A stretch of 54,311 nt of DNA from Sphingobacterium litopenaei. GTDB taxonomy: Bacteria > Bacteroidota > Bacteroidia > Sphingobacteriales > Sphingobacteriaceae. Both the position numbers and the translations under genes were made by a program. Location of the stretch: positions 1 through 54,311 of the forward strand of contig NZ_JACOIJ010000025.1 of assembly GCF_014692495.1 (NCBI RefSeq), given 5' to 3'. Each line of letters opens with the position of its first letter. Within the stretch, counting starts at the first letter, position 1. Below the pieces are notes generated by a model. The model worked only from the letters and a program-made list of their open reading frames with translations, had not been told where the DNA came from and did not search any database. Positions 38,210 to 47,133 of the stretch are shown one piece after another.

Positions 38210-38863
38210 ATGGGTAAGGATAAATTAAGAAAATTTGCGGAAGTGGCTACGTTTGAAAATGTAGTACAACTGGATGCAGGATTTGAATATAAGGGTCAAT
38301 GGGCTTCAAAATTCTTTGGTAACGATAAACCAATTATTTTGGAGTTAGCCTGTGGAAAAGGCGAGTATACGGTTAATCTTGCGAAAATGTTCCCAGAACA
38401 TAATTTCATCGGTATTGATTACAAAGGAAATCGTATTTGGCGCGGAGCGAAAACGGCCTTGGAAGAAGGAATCAAAAATGTTGGTTTTCTGCGTATTCAA
38501 ATCGAAACAATATTAGAACATTTTGCAGAAAATGAAGTTTCTGAGATTTGGATTACTTTCCCAGATCCTCAACCTCAGGATAGTCGTGAGAAAAAACGTT
38601 TGACAAATCCTAAATTTTTGGAGCGTTATAAATTTATCCTGAAAGAAGATGGTATAATGCATTTGAAAACAGACAACGACGGCTTCTATGCGTATACATT
38701 GGAACAAATAGAGGCTTTAGGCTTGACTAAATTCAAAGAAACTACAGATTTGTACAAATCAAATTTAGTGGATGAAGTGCTTTCAATTAAAACCTATTAC
38801 GAGCGCAAATATTTGGCGGTGGACAAGAATATCAATTATGTTCAATGGACATTCAAGAAATAA
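38210..38863 (+). CDS. trmB: tRNA (guanine-N7-)-methyltransferase TrmB
   Basis: TrmB makes m7G46 in the tRNA variable loop using S-adenosylmethionine. The 217-residue protein has the class I methyltransferase motif LELACGKGEYTVNLA, NFIGIDYKGNRIWRGAK, and the diagnostic family segment EIWITFPDPQPQDSREKKRLTNP, followed by LKEDGIMHLKTDN. Length is usual. It is a single-gene unit between a terminator and a convergent gene. Confidence 0.96.
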   Translation: MGKDKLRKFAEVATFENVVQLDAGFEYKGQWASKFFGNDKPIILELACGKGEYTVNLAKMFPEHNFIGIDYKGNRIWRGAKTALEEGIKNVGFLRIQIETILEHFAENEVSEIWITFPDPQPQDSREKKRLTNPKFLERYKFILKEDGIMHLKTDNDGFYAYTLEQIEALGLTKFKETTDLYKSNLVDEVLSIKTYYERKYLAVDKNINYVQWTFKK

Positions 38864-38864
38864 A

Positions 38865-38892
38865 TGTAAAGAGCCTCGATAGGCTCTTTACA
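38865..38892. terminator. bidirectional terminator between trmB and the converging gene
   Basis: TGTAAAGAGCCT (38865-38876) pairs with AGGCTCTTTACA (38881-38892) around CGAT. It overlaps the last codons of the minus-strand gene. Confidence 0.75.
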
Positions 38893-39322
38893 TTTTATAA
38901 TATTCTACAGAATGAGCGGTCAGGGCATTGTGCAATTCTAAATTATCATCGTCACTAGAAAATAATTTGTTCCGCCAAAAACGCTTTGGTGATTTCTTTT
39001 TAAAATGAATTACATAAAGATTTCCGCCTGAGCGTGTAAGACTTTGAATGTTGTCAATGTCTTCTATTTCATAAGTTTCGATTTTATTTTCGAATTGAAT
39101 CGTCAGCACTTTATCTGATAAAGTCCAAATGGATTTATTCTTACTCCATTTCACCGATAAATAAAGTATAAGAGGAATAGTAAATAGAATCGAAATCACC
39201 TTTACAAGTTCGGATGCGGGAATTTGAGAAGATAAAACACCCCCTAGAATCAATAATGAAAAGAAACTAAGCATATATTTTCCCCGATGTAAGGTGTTGA
39301 TTTCAAATGATTGCTTTATCAT
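38888..39322 (-). CDS. small two-helix membrane protein, uncharacterised
   Basis: I do not recognise a named family with confidence. The 144-residue protein has two close transmembrane helices (MLSFFSLLILGGVLSSQIP and LVKVISILFTIPLILYLSV) and a cytoplasmic C-terminal half (about 65-144) with the strand pattern WTLSDKVLTIQFENKIETYE, IEDIDNIQSLTR and YVIHFKKKS, which resembles a bacterial PH-like domain. A TACTTTTG box sits only 4 bases before its ATG. No operon partner is evident; the GLPGLI gene upstream is 61 bases away. Confidence 0.75.
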   Translation of the reverse strand: MIKQSFEINTLHRGKYMLSFFSLLILGGVLSSQIPASELVKVISILFTIPLILYLSVKWSKNKSIWTLSDKVLTIQFENKIETYEIEDIDNIQSLTRSGGNLYVIHFKKKSPKRFWRNKLFSSDDDNLELHNALTAHSVEYYKM

Positions 39323-39326
39323 GGTG

Positions 39327-39334
39327 CAAAAGTA
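39327..39334 (-). promoter_or_regulatory. promoter of the two-helix protein gene, 4 bases from ATG
   Basis: The minus strand reads TACTTTTG, matching TAnnTTTG, with 4 bases to the ATG at 39322. Confidence 0.45.
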
Positions 39335-39383
39335 AAAATCAATTACACTCTAAATAGCGTAATGTTGGAGAATATTTCCATAA

Positions 39384-40067
39384 TTAATTAAGAGCTTTTA
39401 TTTCGCTAAAATCGCTTGGGATTTTGAACAAATTCACATCTCCATCAGGTTTTATCTGATAGGCTTGAATACCTATTCCTGATGTAGAAATTTCTAGCGC
39501 CGCTCCAGGAATATTTTTTAGGTAGGCATATTCGCCCCAATAAACTTGAGGGAGATCTTCGGTATACCATATATGAATAGTCGAAGTGTGATCTTCATTA
39601 ACTATAATCTTTGCTAATTTGCACGTGTAACCTGCTATTTTCTTTTCTTGTCCATCAACAAATTTTATTGGCAATTCTGAAGCTAATTTTATTGAATCAC
39701 CAAAATCCAAAAGCTTATCATTGAGACCATCTGTTTTGTAATATTCTTTGGTTTCGGGATATACAATGAAAGTTAATTGGTCAATCTTGTTATTGAGTTC
39801 ATAAGTATTGCTGAAAAGACTAGTCTCTGCTCGTACAAAATGTTTATTTACCCAAATTTGCGTAAGAGGTTTTCCTTCTTCTTGAAAGGCTAAGGATTTA
39901 ATTATCGCGGAAATAAATGACAATTGCGACTCATCAACTTGCTTGTTGTTCTGCTGCAAAATAGCTTCATCCACTAGGTATTTATAATCGATCTTGAACG
40001 TAGGATATTGTGAAAAGCTCGGAAGCGAGAATAAGAATAATAGTACGAGTGAGAAGATTCGCTTCAT
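39384..40067 (-). CDS. GLPGLI family exported protein
   Basis: A 227-residue exported protein (signal peptide MKRIFSLVLLFLFSLPSFS, then Gln20) of the GLPGLI family, named for a motif seen here as YLKNIPGAALEIS near residue 190. Other family landmarks are FIVYPETKEYYKTDG, KKIAGYTCKLAKI and IHIWYTEDLPQVYWG. These Bacteroidota proteins are periplasmic or outer-membrane associated and have no assigned biochemical role. It lies downstream of the RprXY-like genes on the same strand but beyond a terminator. Confidence 0.87.
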   Translation of the reverse strand: MKRIFSLVLLFLFSLPSFSQYPTFKIDYKYLVDEAILQQNNKQVDESQLSFISAIIKSLAFQEEGKPLTQIWVNKHFVRAETSLFSNTYELNNKIDQLTFIVYPETKEYYKTDGLNDKLLDFGDSIKLASELPIKFVDGQEKKIAGYTCKLAKIIVNEDHTSTIHIWYTEDLPQVYWGEYAYLKNIPGAALEISTSGIGIQAYQIKPDGDVNLFKIPSDFSEIKALN

Positions 40068-40136
40068 AAGAATATATTTGTTATCACAAATATGCGTAAA
40101 ATACTTTTACACAATCATATAAATCGTATATGCATA

Positions 40137-40162
40137 AAAGGTCTGAAATAATTCAGACCTTT
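40137..40162. terminator. terminator after the response regulator
   Basis: AAAGGTCTGAA (40137-40147) pairs with TTCAGACCTTT (40152-40162) around a 4-base loop, 10 bases beyond the response-regulator stop. Confidence 0.75.
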
Positions 40163-40171
40163 CTAGTATCA

Positions 40172-40858
40172 TTAACTTACGAGAAGTTTATATCCTCGTC
40201 CGTGAACATTCACAATTTCTACGCTTGTATCCTCTTTAAGATATTTACGAAGCTTACTTAAAAACACGTCCATACTACGACCAGTGAAGTAATTATCATC
40301 ATGCCATATTTTTTTCAGCGCTTCCTCACGAGTCAATACATCATTTTTCTTTAGACACAAGAGACGTAACAACTCGGCTTCTTTTGTAGAAAGCTTTTGT
40401 TGCTGACCTTTATAAGAGATGATTTGACTTGTATAATCGAAGAAATAATTTCCTATCTCGAATTTATCTGCAAGTTCTTCTTCTTTATCTTTTGAAGCTC
40501 TTTTCAATAAAGCGTTGATACGCAACAGTAATTCTTCTACGCGAAAAGGTTTGGTAATGTAATCATCCCCACCAAGCTCAAAAGCTTGGGTTTTATCTTC
40601 CATCATTCCTTTTGCAGTTGCAAATATAATGGGTACAGTGCTATTTATCTTTCGAACTTCTTTGCCTAATGTGAAACCATCCTTTTTAGGCATCATGACA
40701 TCAAATATGCATAAATCGAAATCATTCTTACGAAATTCTTCGATCGCTTTATCTCCATCTACGGATAATGTCACATCAAATTTCCCTTTGAGTTCTAGAT
40801 AGTCTTTTAGTAGCTCACCTAGATTTGGGTCATCTTCTGCTAATAATATTTTTTGCAT
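40172..40858 (-). CDS. rprY: OmpR-family response regulator, RprY-like
   Basis: A 228-residue response regulator with receiver domain (LLAEDDPNLGELLKDYL, phosphoacceptor Asp53 in CIFDVMMPKKDG, conserved Lys in DYITKPFRVEELLLRI). A winged-helix DNA-binding domain follows (LSTKEAELLRLLCLKKNDVL, ALKKIWHDDNYFTGRSMDVF, EIVNVHGRGYKLLV). The pairing and sequence resemble RprY of Bacteroides fragilis. It begins 21 bases after the kinase stop, so the two are cotranscribed. Confidence 0.93.
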   Translation of the reverse strand: MQKILLAEDDPNLGELLKDYLELKGKFDVTLSVDGDKAIEEFRKNDFDLCIFDVMMPKKDGFTLGKEVRKINSTVPIIFATAKGMMEDKTQAFELGGDDYITKPFRVEELLLRINALLKRASKDKEEELADKFEIGNYFFDYTSQIISYKGQQQKLSTKEAELLRLLCLKKNDVLTREEALKKIWHDDNYFTGRSMDVFLSKLRKYLKEDTSVEIVNVHGRGYKLLVS

Positions 40859-40879
40859 AAGTATATTTTTACTAAATCT

Positions 40880-42721
40880 TTATTTGCTTTTAAGCGGTAA
40901 TATTACCTCAAAAGTTGTGCCTTTGTCTTTTTCACTTTTTACGGTGATTTTTCCGTCAAATCGTTTGATGATATCGCTCACATAGCTCAATCCAAGGCCG
41001 AATCCCTTTACATTGTGGACATTCCCCGTTGGAATACGATAGAATTGATCAAATATCTTCTCTTGTTGGTCTTTGGTCATTCCCATTCCTTTGTCTGAAA
41101 CGGAAATTATTATTTTATTATTGGAATTATATGTTTTTACCGTAATATCAGGTGACTCCAGGCTATATTTAATAGCATTATCAACTAAATTAAACATTAC
41201 ATTTGATAGATGCAATTCATCGCCAATCACTAAATCCTTCTCTGCATACAATTCTTTAGTCAGTTTACCATTTACTTTGTCTATGCGTAAATACATACTA
41301 TCTACGACATCTTCGACAATATTATTGAGATGAACATCAGTTTTCTCAATTTTTAGATCTTCTTTCTCCAGTTTCGCAATGTTCAATACTCGCTCAATAT
41401 GGTTGCCTAGTCGGACATTTTCATCATAGATGATATTAGCAAGTCTGTTTACTCGCTTCTTGTCATCTGATATTTCTGGATCACGAAGTGATTCGCTGGC
41501 AATCATTATGGTAGCTACGGGAGTTTTGAATTCATGTGTCATGTTATTGATGAAATCCGTTTTCATCTCCGATATTTTTTTCTGTTTGAAAATAATGCTC
41601 AGAGTGTAAGCAAAACATCCAACCAAAAGAGCAAACAACGCGATTGTAGGTAAGAACAAGTAGCTTATATTTTTAGCTATTATATTCTTTTTGTTTGGAA
41701 AATAAATGGATAATCTTCCTCGAGATTCACCAATATCACCTTTAAATAGATCTGTAGTGTAGCGAGTTAACTTTTGAGGTTCTAATAATGTAGAAGGATC
41801 GGAAGTTTCATAGATCAATTTGAAATGATCACGAATCTCCATGTTAAACGGAGAATGAATATCCCTGCTGGATAATTCTTGTTGAATGAGCTGCTGAATC
41901 CTTCGTGTATTAATTCTTTTGTGTAGAGGCCTATTTGCCAGTTGAACACTCATGGCTACATCTTCGACCACACTAGCTTTTTTACCGCTAAGAATAGCGA
42001 CAGAATCGAATAAGGTAGTAGGATTTGATTCGGCTAATAAATTCTCACGGATCCGATCAAGTTGACCAACCAAATCCGAAATTCTTCTATTGATCTTAAC
42101 ATCTTCTTTGGGAGGCAATGTTGCGATTTGATACCAGTTTACAAGACCTGTCAATAAGTCAAATTCCGAAATAACGTAACGTACGGAATCATCTTTTGCT
42201 GCAACTTTTGGTACTTGCCTGCTAGCAGATACGATTACATATGTGTTTGCAAGAGTGGTGCCTAATATCGGTTCTTGCTCTAATCTTATTTGGATAAACT
42301 TCCTGTTCGGTTTGATTTTATAATATGTTTCATAAAACCAGTTTTCGATTGGCGTAACATTTGGATATCTAGATTTTAACTCTTCATCCGCTTCTTTAAA
42401 TTTTAAAAAGTTGGATTGTTGCTTTAATCTCAAACGATCTATCTCTTCTTGAATGCCAAGTTGTTGAGCTAGTTTTTGTTGTTTTTTCTGTTCAGCTATG
42501 TACTTGTCGCGATTGACCTTCGATTGTATTTTAGCAAAATCCAATACTTCCGATTTTTCAATTTCAGAAGCTACTTTTGAAAGGGAGGTGTTTACTTTTT
42601 CGTCAAAAAGCTGAGATTCTTGAAAGTATGTCTCTCGTATAAAATAATATTGCATCGCCATTACGCCTAGTAATGCAATGGACATCAACCAAATAATTAA
42701 CGAGATGCTTTTTTTCTTCAT
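40880..42721 (-). CDS. rprX: sensor histidine kinase, RprX-like
   Basis: A 613-residue inner-membrane kinase. One transmembrane helix near the start (LIIWLMSIALLGVMAMQYYF), a long extracytoplasmic region (about 30-345) with a Lys/Gln-rich coiled-coil stretch, and a second helix (FLPTIALFALLVGCFAYTLS) precede the HisKA domain with FINNMTHEFKTPVATIM (His396). The ATPase domain shows LVDNAIKYS, DKGMGM and GFGLGLSYV. The ATG at 42721 is chosen because the frame upstream offers only TTG. A TATTTTTG box ends 6 bases before it. The long extracytoplasmic domain matches the RprX type; the stimulus is unknown. Confidence 0.92.
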   Translation of the reverse strand: MKKKSISLIIWLMSIALLGVMAMQYYFIRETYFQESQLFDEKVNTSLSKVASEIEKSEVLDFAKIQSKVNRDKYIAEQKKQQKLAQQLGIQEEIDRLRLKQQSNFLKFKEADEELKSRYPNVTPIENWFYETYYKIKPNRKFIQIRLEQEPILGTTLANTYVIVSASRQVPKVAAKDDSVRYVISEFDLLTGLVNWYQIATLPPKEDVKINRRISDLVGQLDRIRENLLAESNPTTLFDSVAILSGKKASVVEDVAMSVQLANRPLHKRINTRRIQQLIQQELSSRDIHSPFNMEIRDHFKLIYETSDPSTLLEPQKLTRYTTDLFKGDIGESRGRLSIYFPNKKNIIAKNISYLFLPTIALFALLVGCFAYTLSIIFKQKKISEMKTDFINNMTHEFKTPVATIMIASESLRDPEISDDKKRVNRLANIIYDENVRLGNHIERVLNIAKLEKEDLKIEKTDVHLNNIVEDVVDSMYLRIDKVNGKLTKELYAEKDLVIGDELHLSNVMFNLVDNAIKYSLESPDITVKTYNSNNKIIISVSDKGMGMTKDQQEKIFDQFYRIPTGNVHNVKGFGLGLSYVSDIIKRFDGKITVKSEKDKGTTFEVILPLKSK

Positions 42722-42727
42722 TTTATA

Positions 42728-42735
42728 CAAAAATA
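42728..42735 (-). promoter_or_regulatory. rprX promoter, -7 box 6 bases from ATG
   Basis: The minus strand reads TATTTTTG, fitting TAnnTTTG, 6 bases before the ATG. Confidence 0.4.
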
Positions 42736-42831
42736 AGAATGATTGCTACTTAAACCTTTCATTTAACAGAATTTAACTTCAATGAATAAGGATTAATTGA
42801 TAACTTTAATTGATTAGTAACTAGTATAATT

Positions 42832-43182
42832 ATGAAATCATTAATACTATTCATTTTTTCTTTTGGATTCTGCATTTGTGCAAATGCACAAGAAGATAAG
42901 GAAAGCAACAATTCAAAAAATAAAAGATTTTCGATTCCTAACATATATGAAAAGCATTTGGATTCCTTACAAAAGTCTAAGCCTTTGAATTTGGAATCAT
43001 ATATTCAAAAAGATAGTAATGCTGTTTCCATTCCTAATGCTTATTCGAAACAAGAAAAGGTAATATATTCGATGCCCATTAAAAAAGTAAGTGGAAAGGG
43101 TTTAGCGCCCATGCCAGGAACAGAGAATTTAGATAAACTGGAAAATAGGCTTCTTCTTGATTCGTTGAAAACTAAGAAATAA
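42832..43182 (+). CDS. small exported protein, uncharacterised
   Basis: A 116-residue protein with a clear signal peptide (MKSLILFIFSFGFCICANAQ, cleaved around ANA-Q). The mature part is short, charged and probably unstructured, with repeated Ser/Lys/Asn and two similar segments, RFSIPNIYEKHLDSLQKSKP and AVSIPNAYSKQEKVIYSMP, which share the pattern SIPN-x-Y. I do not recognise a family. It is divergent from rprX, with 110 bases between starts, so it could be a target of that system; this is inference only. It ends at a strong hairpin shared with pyk. Confidence 0.75.
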   Translation: MKSLILFIFSFGFCICANAQEDKESNNSKNKRFSIPNIYEKHLDSLQKSKPLNLESYIQKDSNAVSIPNAYSKQEKVIYSMPIKKVSGKGLAPMPGTENLDKLENRLLLDSLKTKK

Positions 43183-43184
43183 AT

Positions 43185-43210
43185 AAGGCGAGATTTTAAA
43201 ATCTCGCCTT
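43185..43210. terminator. bidirectional terminator before pyk 3' end
   Basis: The arms AAGGCGAGATTTT (43185-43197) and AAAATCTCGCCTT (43198-43210) form a perfect palindrome with T-rich flanks, serving the small exported protein gene (+) and pyk (-). Confidence 0.85.
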
Positions 43211-43215
43211 TGTTT

Positions 43216-44646
43216 TTATTGAACCACTGAAACGCGGATCGTATTTGTTTTCCCTTTTTTGTGTAGTGGAGTAGAAGCTGTGTTGATCACAATTTGTCCT
43301 GGATCAACCAATTGATTTTCTCTCAATAATTCGTTTACATCTTGGATAGTTCCGTCTGTACTTTCGAATTTTTTGTAGATGAATGTACTTACACCCCAAA
43401 CTAAACTTAATTGATTTAATAATTTCGTATTACCAGTGAATACATAGATGTTTGTGTCTGGACGATAACTCGAAATTTCCATTGCAGTGTACCCAGAAGA
43501 AGTCATTACTACGATAGCCGAAGCTTTTGTTTTTTCTGCCAAGAAGATGGAAGAGCCGCAAATAGAGTCTTGAATGATAGTATCATCAGTAGATGAATCA
43601 CTTTTTGCAATGTAGTAAGGGTAAGAAGTGGATTCAACGTGTGTAATGATTTTTGCCATCGTTTCGATAACGATTTCGGGAAATTCTCCAACAGAAGTTT
43701 CACCACTCAACATTACTGCATCAGCACCATCTAATACAGAGTTAGCAACGTCATTCACCTCTGCACGAGTAGGGCGAGGAGTTGTAATCATACTTTCTAA
43801 CATTTGTGTAGCGATGATTACTGGTTTTGATAGGTTACGACATTTCTGAACGATGATTTTTTGAAGGCCAGGAACCTCTTCCATAGGCAATTCTACACCG
43901 AGGTCACCACGCGCTACCATTACAGCATCAGTAGCTTCGATGATGGCATCGATATTTTCGATAGCCTCAGGTTTTTCTATTTTCGCGATTACTTTTGCGT
44001 GGCTTCCTTTAGCAGCGATGATTTCTTTACATTGTTTGATATCTTCAGCGGAGCGAACGAATGACATTGCAATCCAGTCTGCGCCGTGATCCAAAGCAAA
44101 GTTTAAATTATCTAAATCTTCTTCGGTCAATGAAGGGATAGAAACTTTTGTATTTGGTAAGTTCACACCTTTACGTGAAGTCAAAATACCGCCATGAACG
44201 ACTTCACATACTACAGAATCTTTGTGGTTAGTCGATAGTACGCGCAATTGCAATTTACCATCGTCTAATAATATAATTTCGTTTTCTTTTACGTCATTAG
44301 GGAAGTTTTCATAAGTGATGTATACTCTTTTTTCATCACCTATCAATTCTTCGGTAGTCATTTCGATTTGGGAACCATTCACAAGGATTGCACCGCCTTC
44401 TTTCATTTTACCGATACGGATTTTTGGTCCTTGAAGATCGGCTAAGATTGCTACGTGAAAAGGATGTTCTTCGTTGATTTCTTTAATAGTGTTGATTACT
44501 TTTAAATGGTCATCTTGGCTACCGTGCGAAAAATTTAGTCTACAAACATCTACACCTTTTGCAATCAAGCGAGTTAAAACCTCTTTGTCTGCGGATGCAG
44601 GGCCTAGTGTTGCAACTATTTTAGTTCTTTTTTGAATTTTCTTCAT
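43216..44646 (-). CDS. pyk: pyruvate kinase
   Basis: Pyruvate kinase makes ATP and pyruvate from phosphoenolpyruvate. The 476-residue protein has TKIVATLGPAS at the start, the substrate motifs CRLNFSHGS and ILADLQGPKIRIG, the signature IAKIEKPEAIENIDAI with catalytic Lys, VARGDLGVELP, and the ATQMLESM/TRAEVNDVANSVLDGAD segment, then a C-terminal regulatory domain (DPGQIVINTAST near the end). Complete and of normal size. The neighbouring IPExxxVDY gene on the same strand is a common partner in Bacteroidota. Confidence 0.97.
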   Translation of the reverse strand: MKKIQKRTKIVATLGPASADKEVLTRLIAKGVDVCRLNFSHGSQDDHLKVINTIKEINEEHPFHVAILADLQGPKIRIGKMKEGGAILVNGSQIEMTTEELIGDEKRVYITYENFPNDVKENEIILLDDGKLQLRVLSTNHKDSVVCEVVHGGILTSRKGVNLPNTKVSIPSLTEEDLDNLNFALDHGADWIAMSFVRSAEDIKQCKEIIAAKGSHAKVIAKIEKPEAIENIDAIIEATDAVMVARGDLGVELPMEEVPGLQKIIVQKCRNLSKPVIIATQMLESMITTPRPTRAEVNDVANSVLDGADAVMLSGETSVGEFPEIVIETMAKIITHVESTSYPYYIAKSDSSTDDTIIQDSICGSSIFLAEKTKASAIVVMTSSGYTAMEISSYRPDTNIYVFTGNTKLLNQLSLVWGVSTFIYKKFESTDGTIQDVNELLRENQLVDPGQIVINTASTPLHKKGKTNTIRVSVVQ

Positions 44647-44772
44647 TTGAGTTCTATTCTTTATTAAAAATCACACCCTTGTCTTATAATTGTTAACGAA
44701 AGGATGCAGTATTTAGGCATAATTATTTTGTCTTTTTTCAGAGTGTAAAATGTACACTTTGTAAAGAATTTG

Positions 44773-45270
44773 CTAAAATATTAGATTTTCTTTAGATTTC
44801 AATGATGTTGGCTCAATTTCTTTTACCAACATTATCTCATTAATTGATTTTAAGTTGTCAACTAGCTTATTCAAATCTTCTGTGTCAATATAATGTTTAA
44901 TCAACATGAAATAATCGAAATTAGGTATTTCAGGTATTAAAACGCCATTTTCCAAGCTTTTATTGTTGATGATATAGTATTCAAATTCAAAATGTTCGCA
45001 ACAATATCGATACATTGGAAAATGATGAGTAATAATGCTATTTTTATTTTTTTCTGCAATGATGTGATAGTCTAATTCTTCCTGAGATTTAGATTTTAAG
45101 TTTCCATTATGATCAATAGGAGATTCTTTTCCGAATTGGAATTGAAGACCTGTGCGTTTATTTATAAAATGACAAAGTCTGTAATCTCTCAAGGAGGAGC
45201 TAATACCTATTAAGGTAAAATCTAGCTCTAAGTCGAAGTCAAGATCAAGTTTGAAAGTAACTTTGTTCAA
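44773..45270 (-). CDS. IPExxxVDY family protein
   Basis: A 165-residue protein of the IPExxxVDY family, named for a motif appearing here as LIPEIPNFDYFMLIKHY (about residues 111-127). The DY pair is kept, with Phe in place of Val. Other landmarks are the acidic LDLDFDLELDFTLIGISSSL opening and FEYYIINNKS. Function is unknown; the gene is almost always found by pyk and acpP in Bacteroidota, as here. The start is TTG (45268-45270): an in-frame stop lies just upstream, and no ATG is available until about the middle of the protein. Confidence 0.88.
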   Translation of the reverse strand: MNKVTFKLDLDFDLELDFTLIGISSSLRDYRLCHFINKRTGLQFQFGKESPIDHNGNLKSKSQEELDYHIIAEKNKNSIITHHFPMYRYCCEHFEFEYYIINNKSLENGVLIPEIPNFDYFMLIKHYIDTEDLNKLVDNLKSINEIMLVKEIEPTSLKSKENLIF

Positions 45271-45539
45271 AATTTTAGCTTAATATATTTGTTATACGAA
45301 AATACAATAATTAATACGCATAAAGGAATTTTAAACGGTTTAAATTCAAACTTTTTTTGCTATTACTTGTTGGAATTAGTATTATTGAGTATAATATTAT
45401 TAATAAAAAGATACGGCTTAAACGTACTGTAACAAGGATGACGTTCTTTTATTTTGTACCTAAATATCAAAAAGGTTTGATATTTGAGTAAATTTATTTT
45501 TCTTTGCACAGATTTATTAAACAATTAAACTATACAATC

Positions 45540-45776
45540 ATGTCAGATATCGCATCAAGAGTAAAAGCAATTATCGTTGAAAAGTTAGGTGTAGATGAAA
45601 ACGAAGTAACACCAGAAGCTTCTTTCACGAATGATTTAGGTGCAGACTCACTTGATACAGTTGAGTTGATCATGGAATTCGAAAAAGAATTTAACGTAGC
45701 AATTCCTGATGACCAAGCTGAAAACATCAGCACAGTTGGTGAGGCAGTTGCTTACTTAGAAAAAAACGTTAACTAA
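45540..45776 (+). CDS. acpP: acyl carrier protein
   Basis: A 78-residue acyl carrier protein that holds growing fatty acids as thioesters. The phosphopantetheine attachment site is Ser37 in [11 protein letters not shown], with the usual acidic helix II ([11 protein letters not shown]) that docks partner enzymes. The ATG at 45540 is chosen over an earlier in-frame start because [18 protein letters not shown] is the standard N-terminus. It starts a cluster with fabF (27 bases on) and rnc. A TTCTTTG stretch near 45500 resembles the -7 box but lacks the TA. Confidence 0.98.
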   Translation: MSDIASRVKAIIVEKLGVDENEVTPEASFTNDLGADSLDTVELIMEFEKEFNVAIPDDQAENISTVGEAVAYLEKNVN

Positions 45777-45803
45777 CTAATTTTATTAGGCCAAACATAA
45801 TAA

Positions 45804-47057
45804 ATGGAGCTTAAGAGAGTAGTTGTAACAGGATTAGGCGCGCTTACACCAATAGGTAACACGGTTTCCGAATTTTGGGAATCTTTAATTAATGGTGTAA
45901 GTGGGGCCGCTCCTATTACGCATTTTGATGCGTCTAAATTTAAAACTCAGTTTGCTTGCGAAGTAAAAGGTTTTGATCCTCATCAATTTATGGATCGTAA
46001 AGAAGCTCGCAAAGTGGATCCTTTCGTGCAATACGCTATTGCTTCTACCGATGAAGCAGTGAAGGATGCAGGATTGGACTTTGATAAATTAGACAGAAAC
46101 CGTATTGGAGTAATTTGGGGGTCGGGTATTGGTGGTTTGACTACTTTTACAGACGAAGTTGCTGGGTTTGCTAATGGCGATGGTACACCACGTTTTAATC
46201 CATTCTTCATCCCTAAAATGCTTGTAGATATTGCCCCAGGACACATTTCTATGCGTCATGGTTTACGTGGGCCTAACTTTTCAGCTGTGTCAGCTTGTGC
46301 GTCTTCGACTAATGCGATGATTGATGCTTTTACTTATATCCGTATGGGTAGAGCAGATATTATCATCACAGGTGGTTCGGAAGCAACAATCAACGAAGCT
46401 GGAATCGGTGGCTTTAATGCAATGCATGCATTGTCCACTCGCAATGATGATCCAAAAACAGCTTCACGTCCTTTTGATAAAGATCGTGATGGGTTTGTTT
46501 CAGGTGAAGGTTCGGGTGCAATTATTTTAGAAAGCCTAGACCATGCTTTGGCACGTGGCGCTAAAATTTATGCAGAAGTAGTGGGAGGTGGTATGAGTGC
46601 AGATGCTCATCATATTACTGCTTCACATCCTGAAGGTTTAGGAGCTAAGTTAGCAATGACTATGGCTGTTAAAGATGCAGGATTAGAATTCACAGATATT
46701 GATTACATCAATGTACATGGTACTTCTACTCCGGTAGGAGATATCAGTGAAACAAAAGCAATTGCTGATTTATTTGGCGATCATGCTTATAAATTAAACA
46801 TTAGTTCTACCAAATCTATGACAGGTCACTTGTTGGGAGCAGCAGGTGCTGTAGAGGCAATCGCTTCTATATTAGCTGTTAAAAATGATATTGTCCCTCC
46901 GACAATTAATCACTTTACAGATGATCCTGAAATAGATAACAAATTGAATTTTACATTCAATACAGCTCAAAAACGTGTAGTAAATGCGGCTTTGAGTAAT
47001 ACATTTGGATTCGGTGGTCACAATGCAACTGTCATCGTTAAAAAATATAAAGGATAG
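45804..47057 (+). CDS. fabF: beta-ketoacyl-ACP synthase II
   Basis: FabF condenses malonyl-ACP with acyl-ACP in fatty-acid elongation. The 417-residue protein shows the Cys-His-His triad: Cys165 in SACASSTNAM, His305 in NVHGTSTPVGD and His342 in TGHLLGAAGAVEA, plus the Gly-rich end NTFGFGGHNAT. Standard length. Follows acpP closely and precedes rnc, the conserved acpP-fabF-rnc arrangement. Confidence 0.98.
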   Translation: MELKRVVVTGLGALTPIGNTVSEFWESLINGVSGAAPITHFDASKFKTQFACEVKGFDPHQFMDRKEARKVDPFVQYAIASTDEAVKDAGLDFDKLDRNRIGVIWGSGIGGLTTFTDEVAGFANGDGTPRFNPFFIPKMLVDIAPGHISMRHGLRGPNFSAVSACASSTNAMIDAFTYIRMGRADIIITGGSEATINEAGIGGFNAMHALSTRNDDPKTASRPFDKDRDGFVSGEGSGAIILESLDHALARGAKIYAEVVGGGMSADAHHITASHPEGLGAKLAMTMAVKDAGLEFTDIDYINVHGTSTPVGDISETKAIADLFGDHAYKLNISSTKSMTGHLLGAAGAVEAIASILAVKNDIVPPTINHFTDDPEIDNKLNFTFNTAQKRVVNAALSNTFGFGGHNATVIVKKYKG

Positions 47058-47080
47058 TATTGAATAAGGATAAAGAGATA

Positions 47081-47110
47081 ATAGGTAGTTTAATACATTA
47101 AACTACCTAT
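47081..47110 (+). terminator. stem-loop between fabF and rnc
   Basis: ATAGGTAGTTTAAT (47081-47094) pairs with ATTAAACTACCTAT (47097-47110), nearly a perfect palindrome, followed by TTCTTCTTT and not a pure T run. It may be a weak terminator or, being just ahead of rnc, an RNase III processing site. Confidence 0.55.
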
Positions 47111-47133
47111 TTCTTCTTTGTAGCATATTGGGA

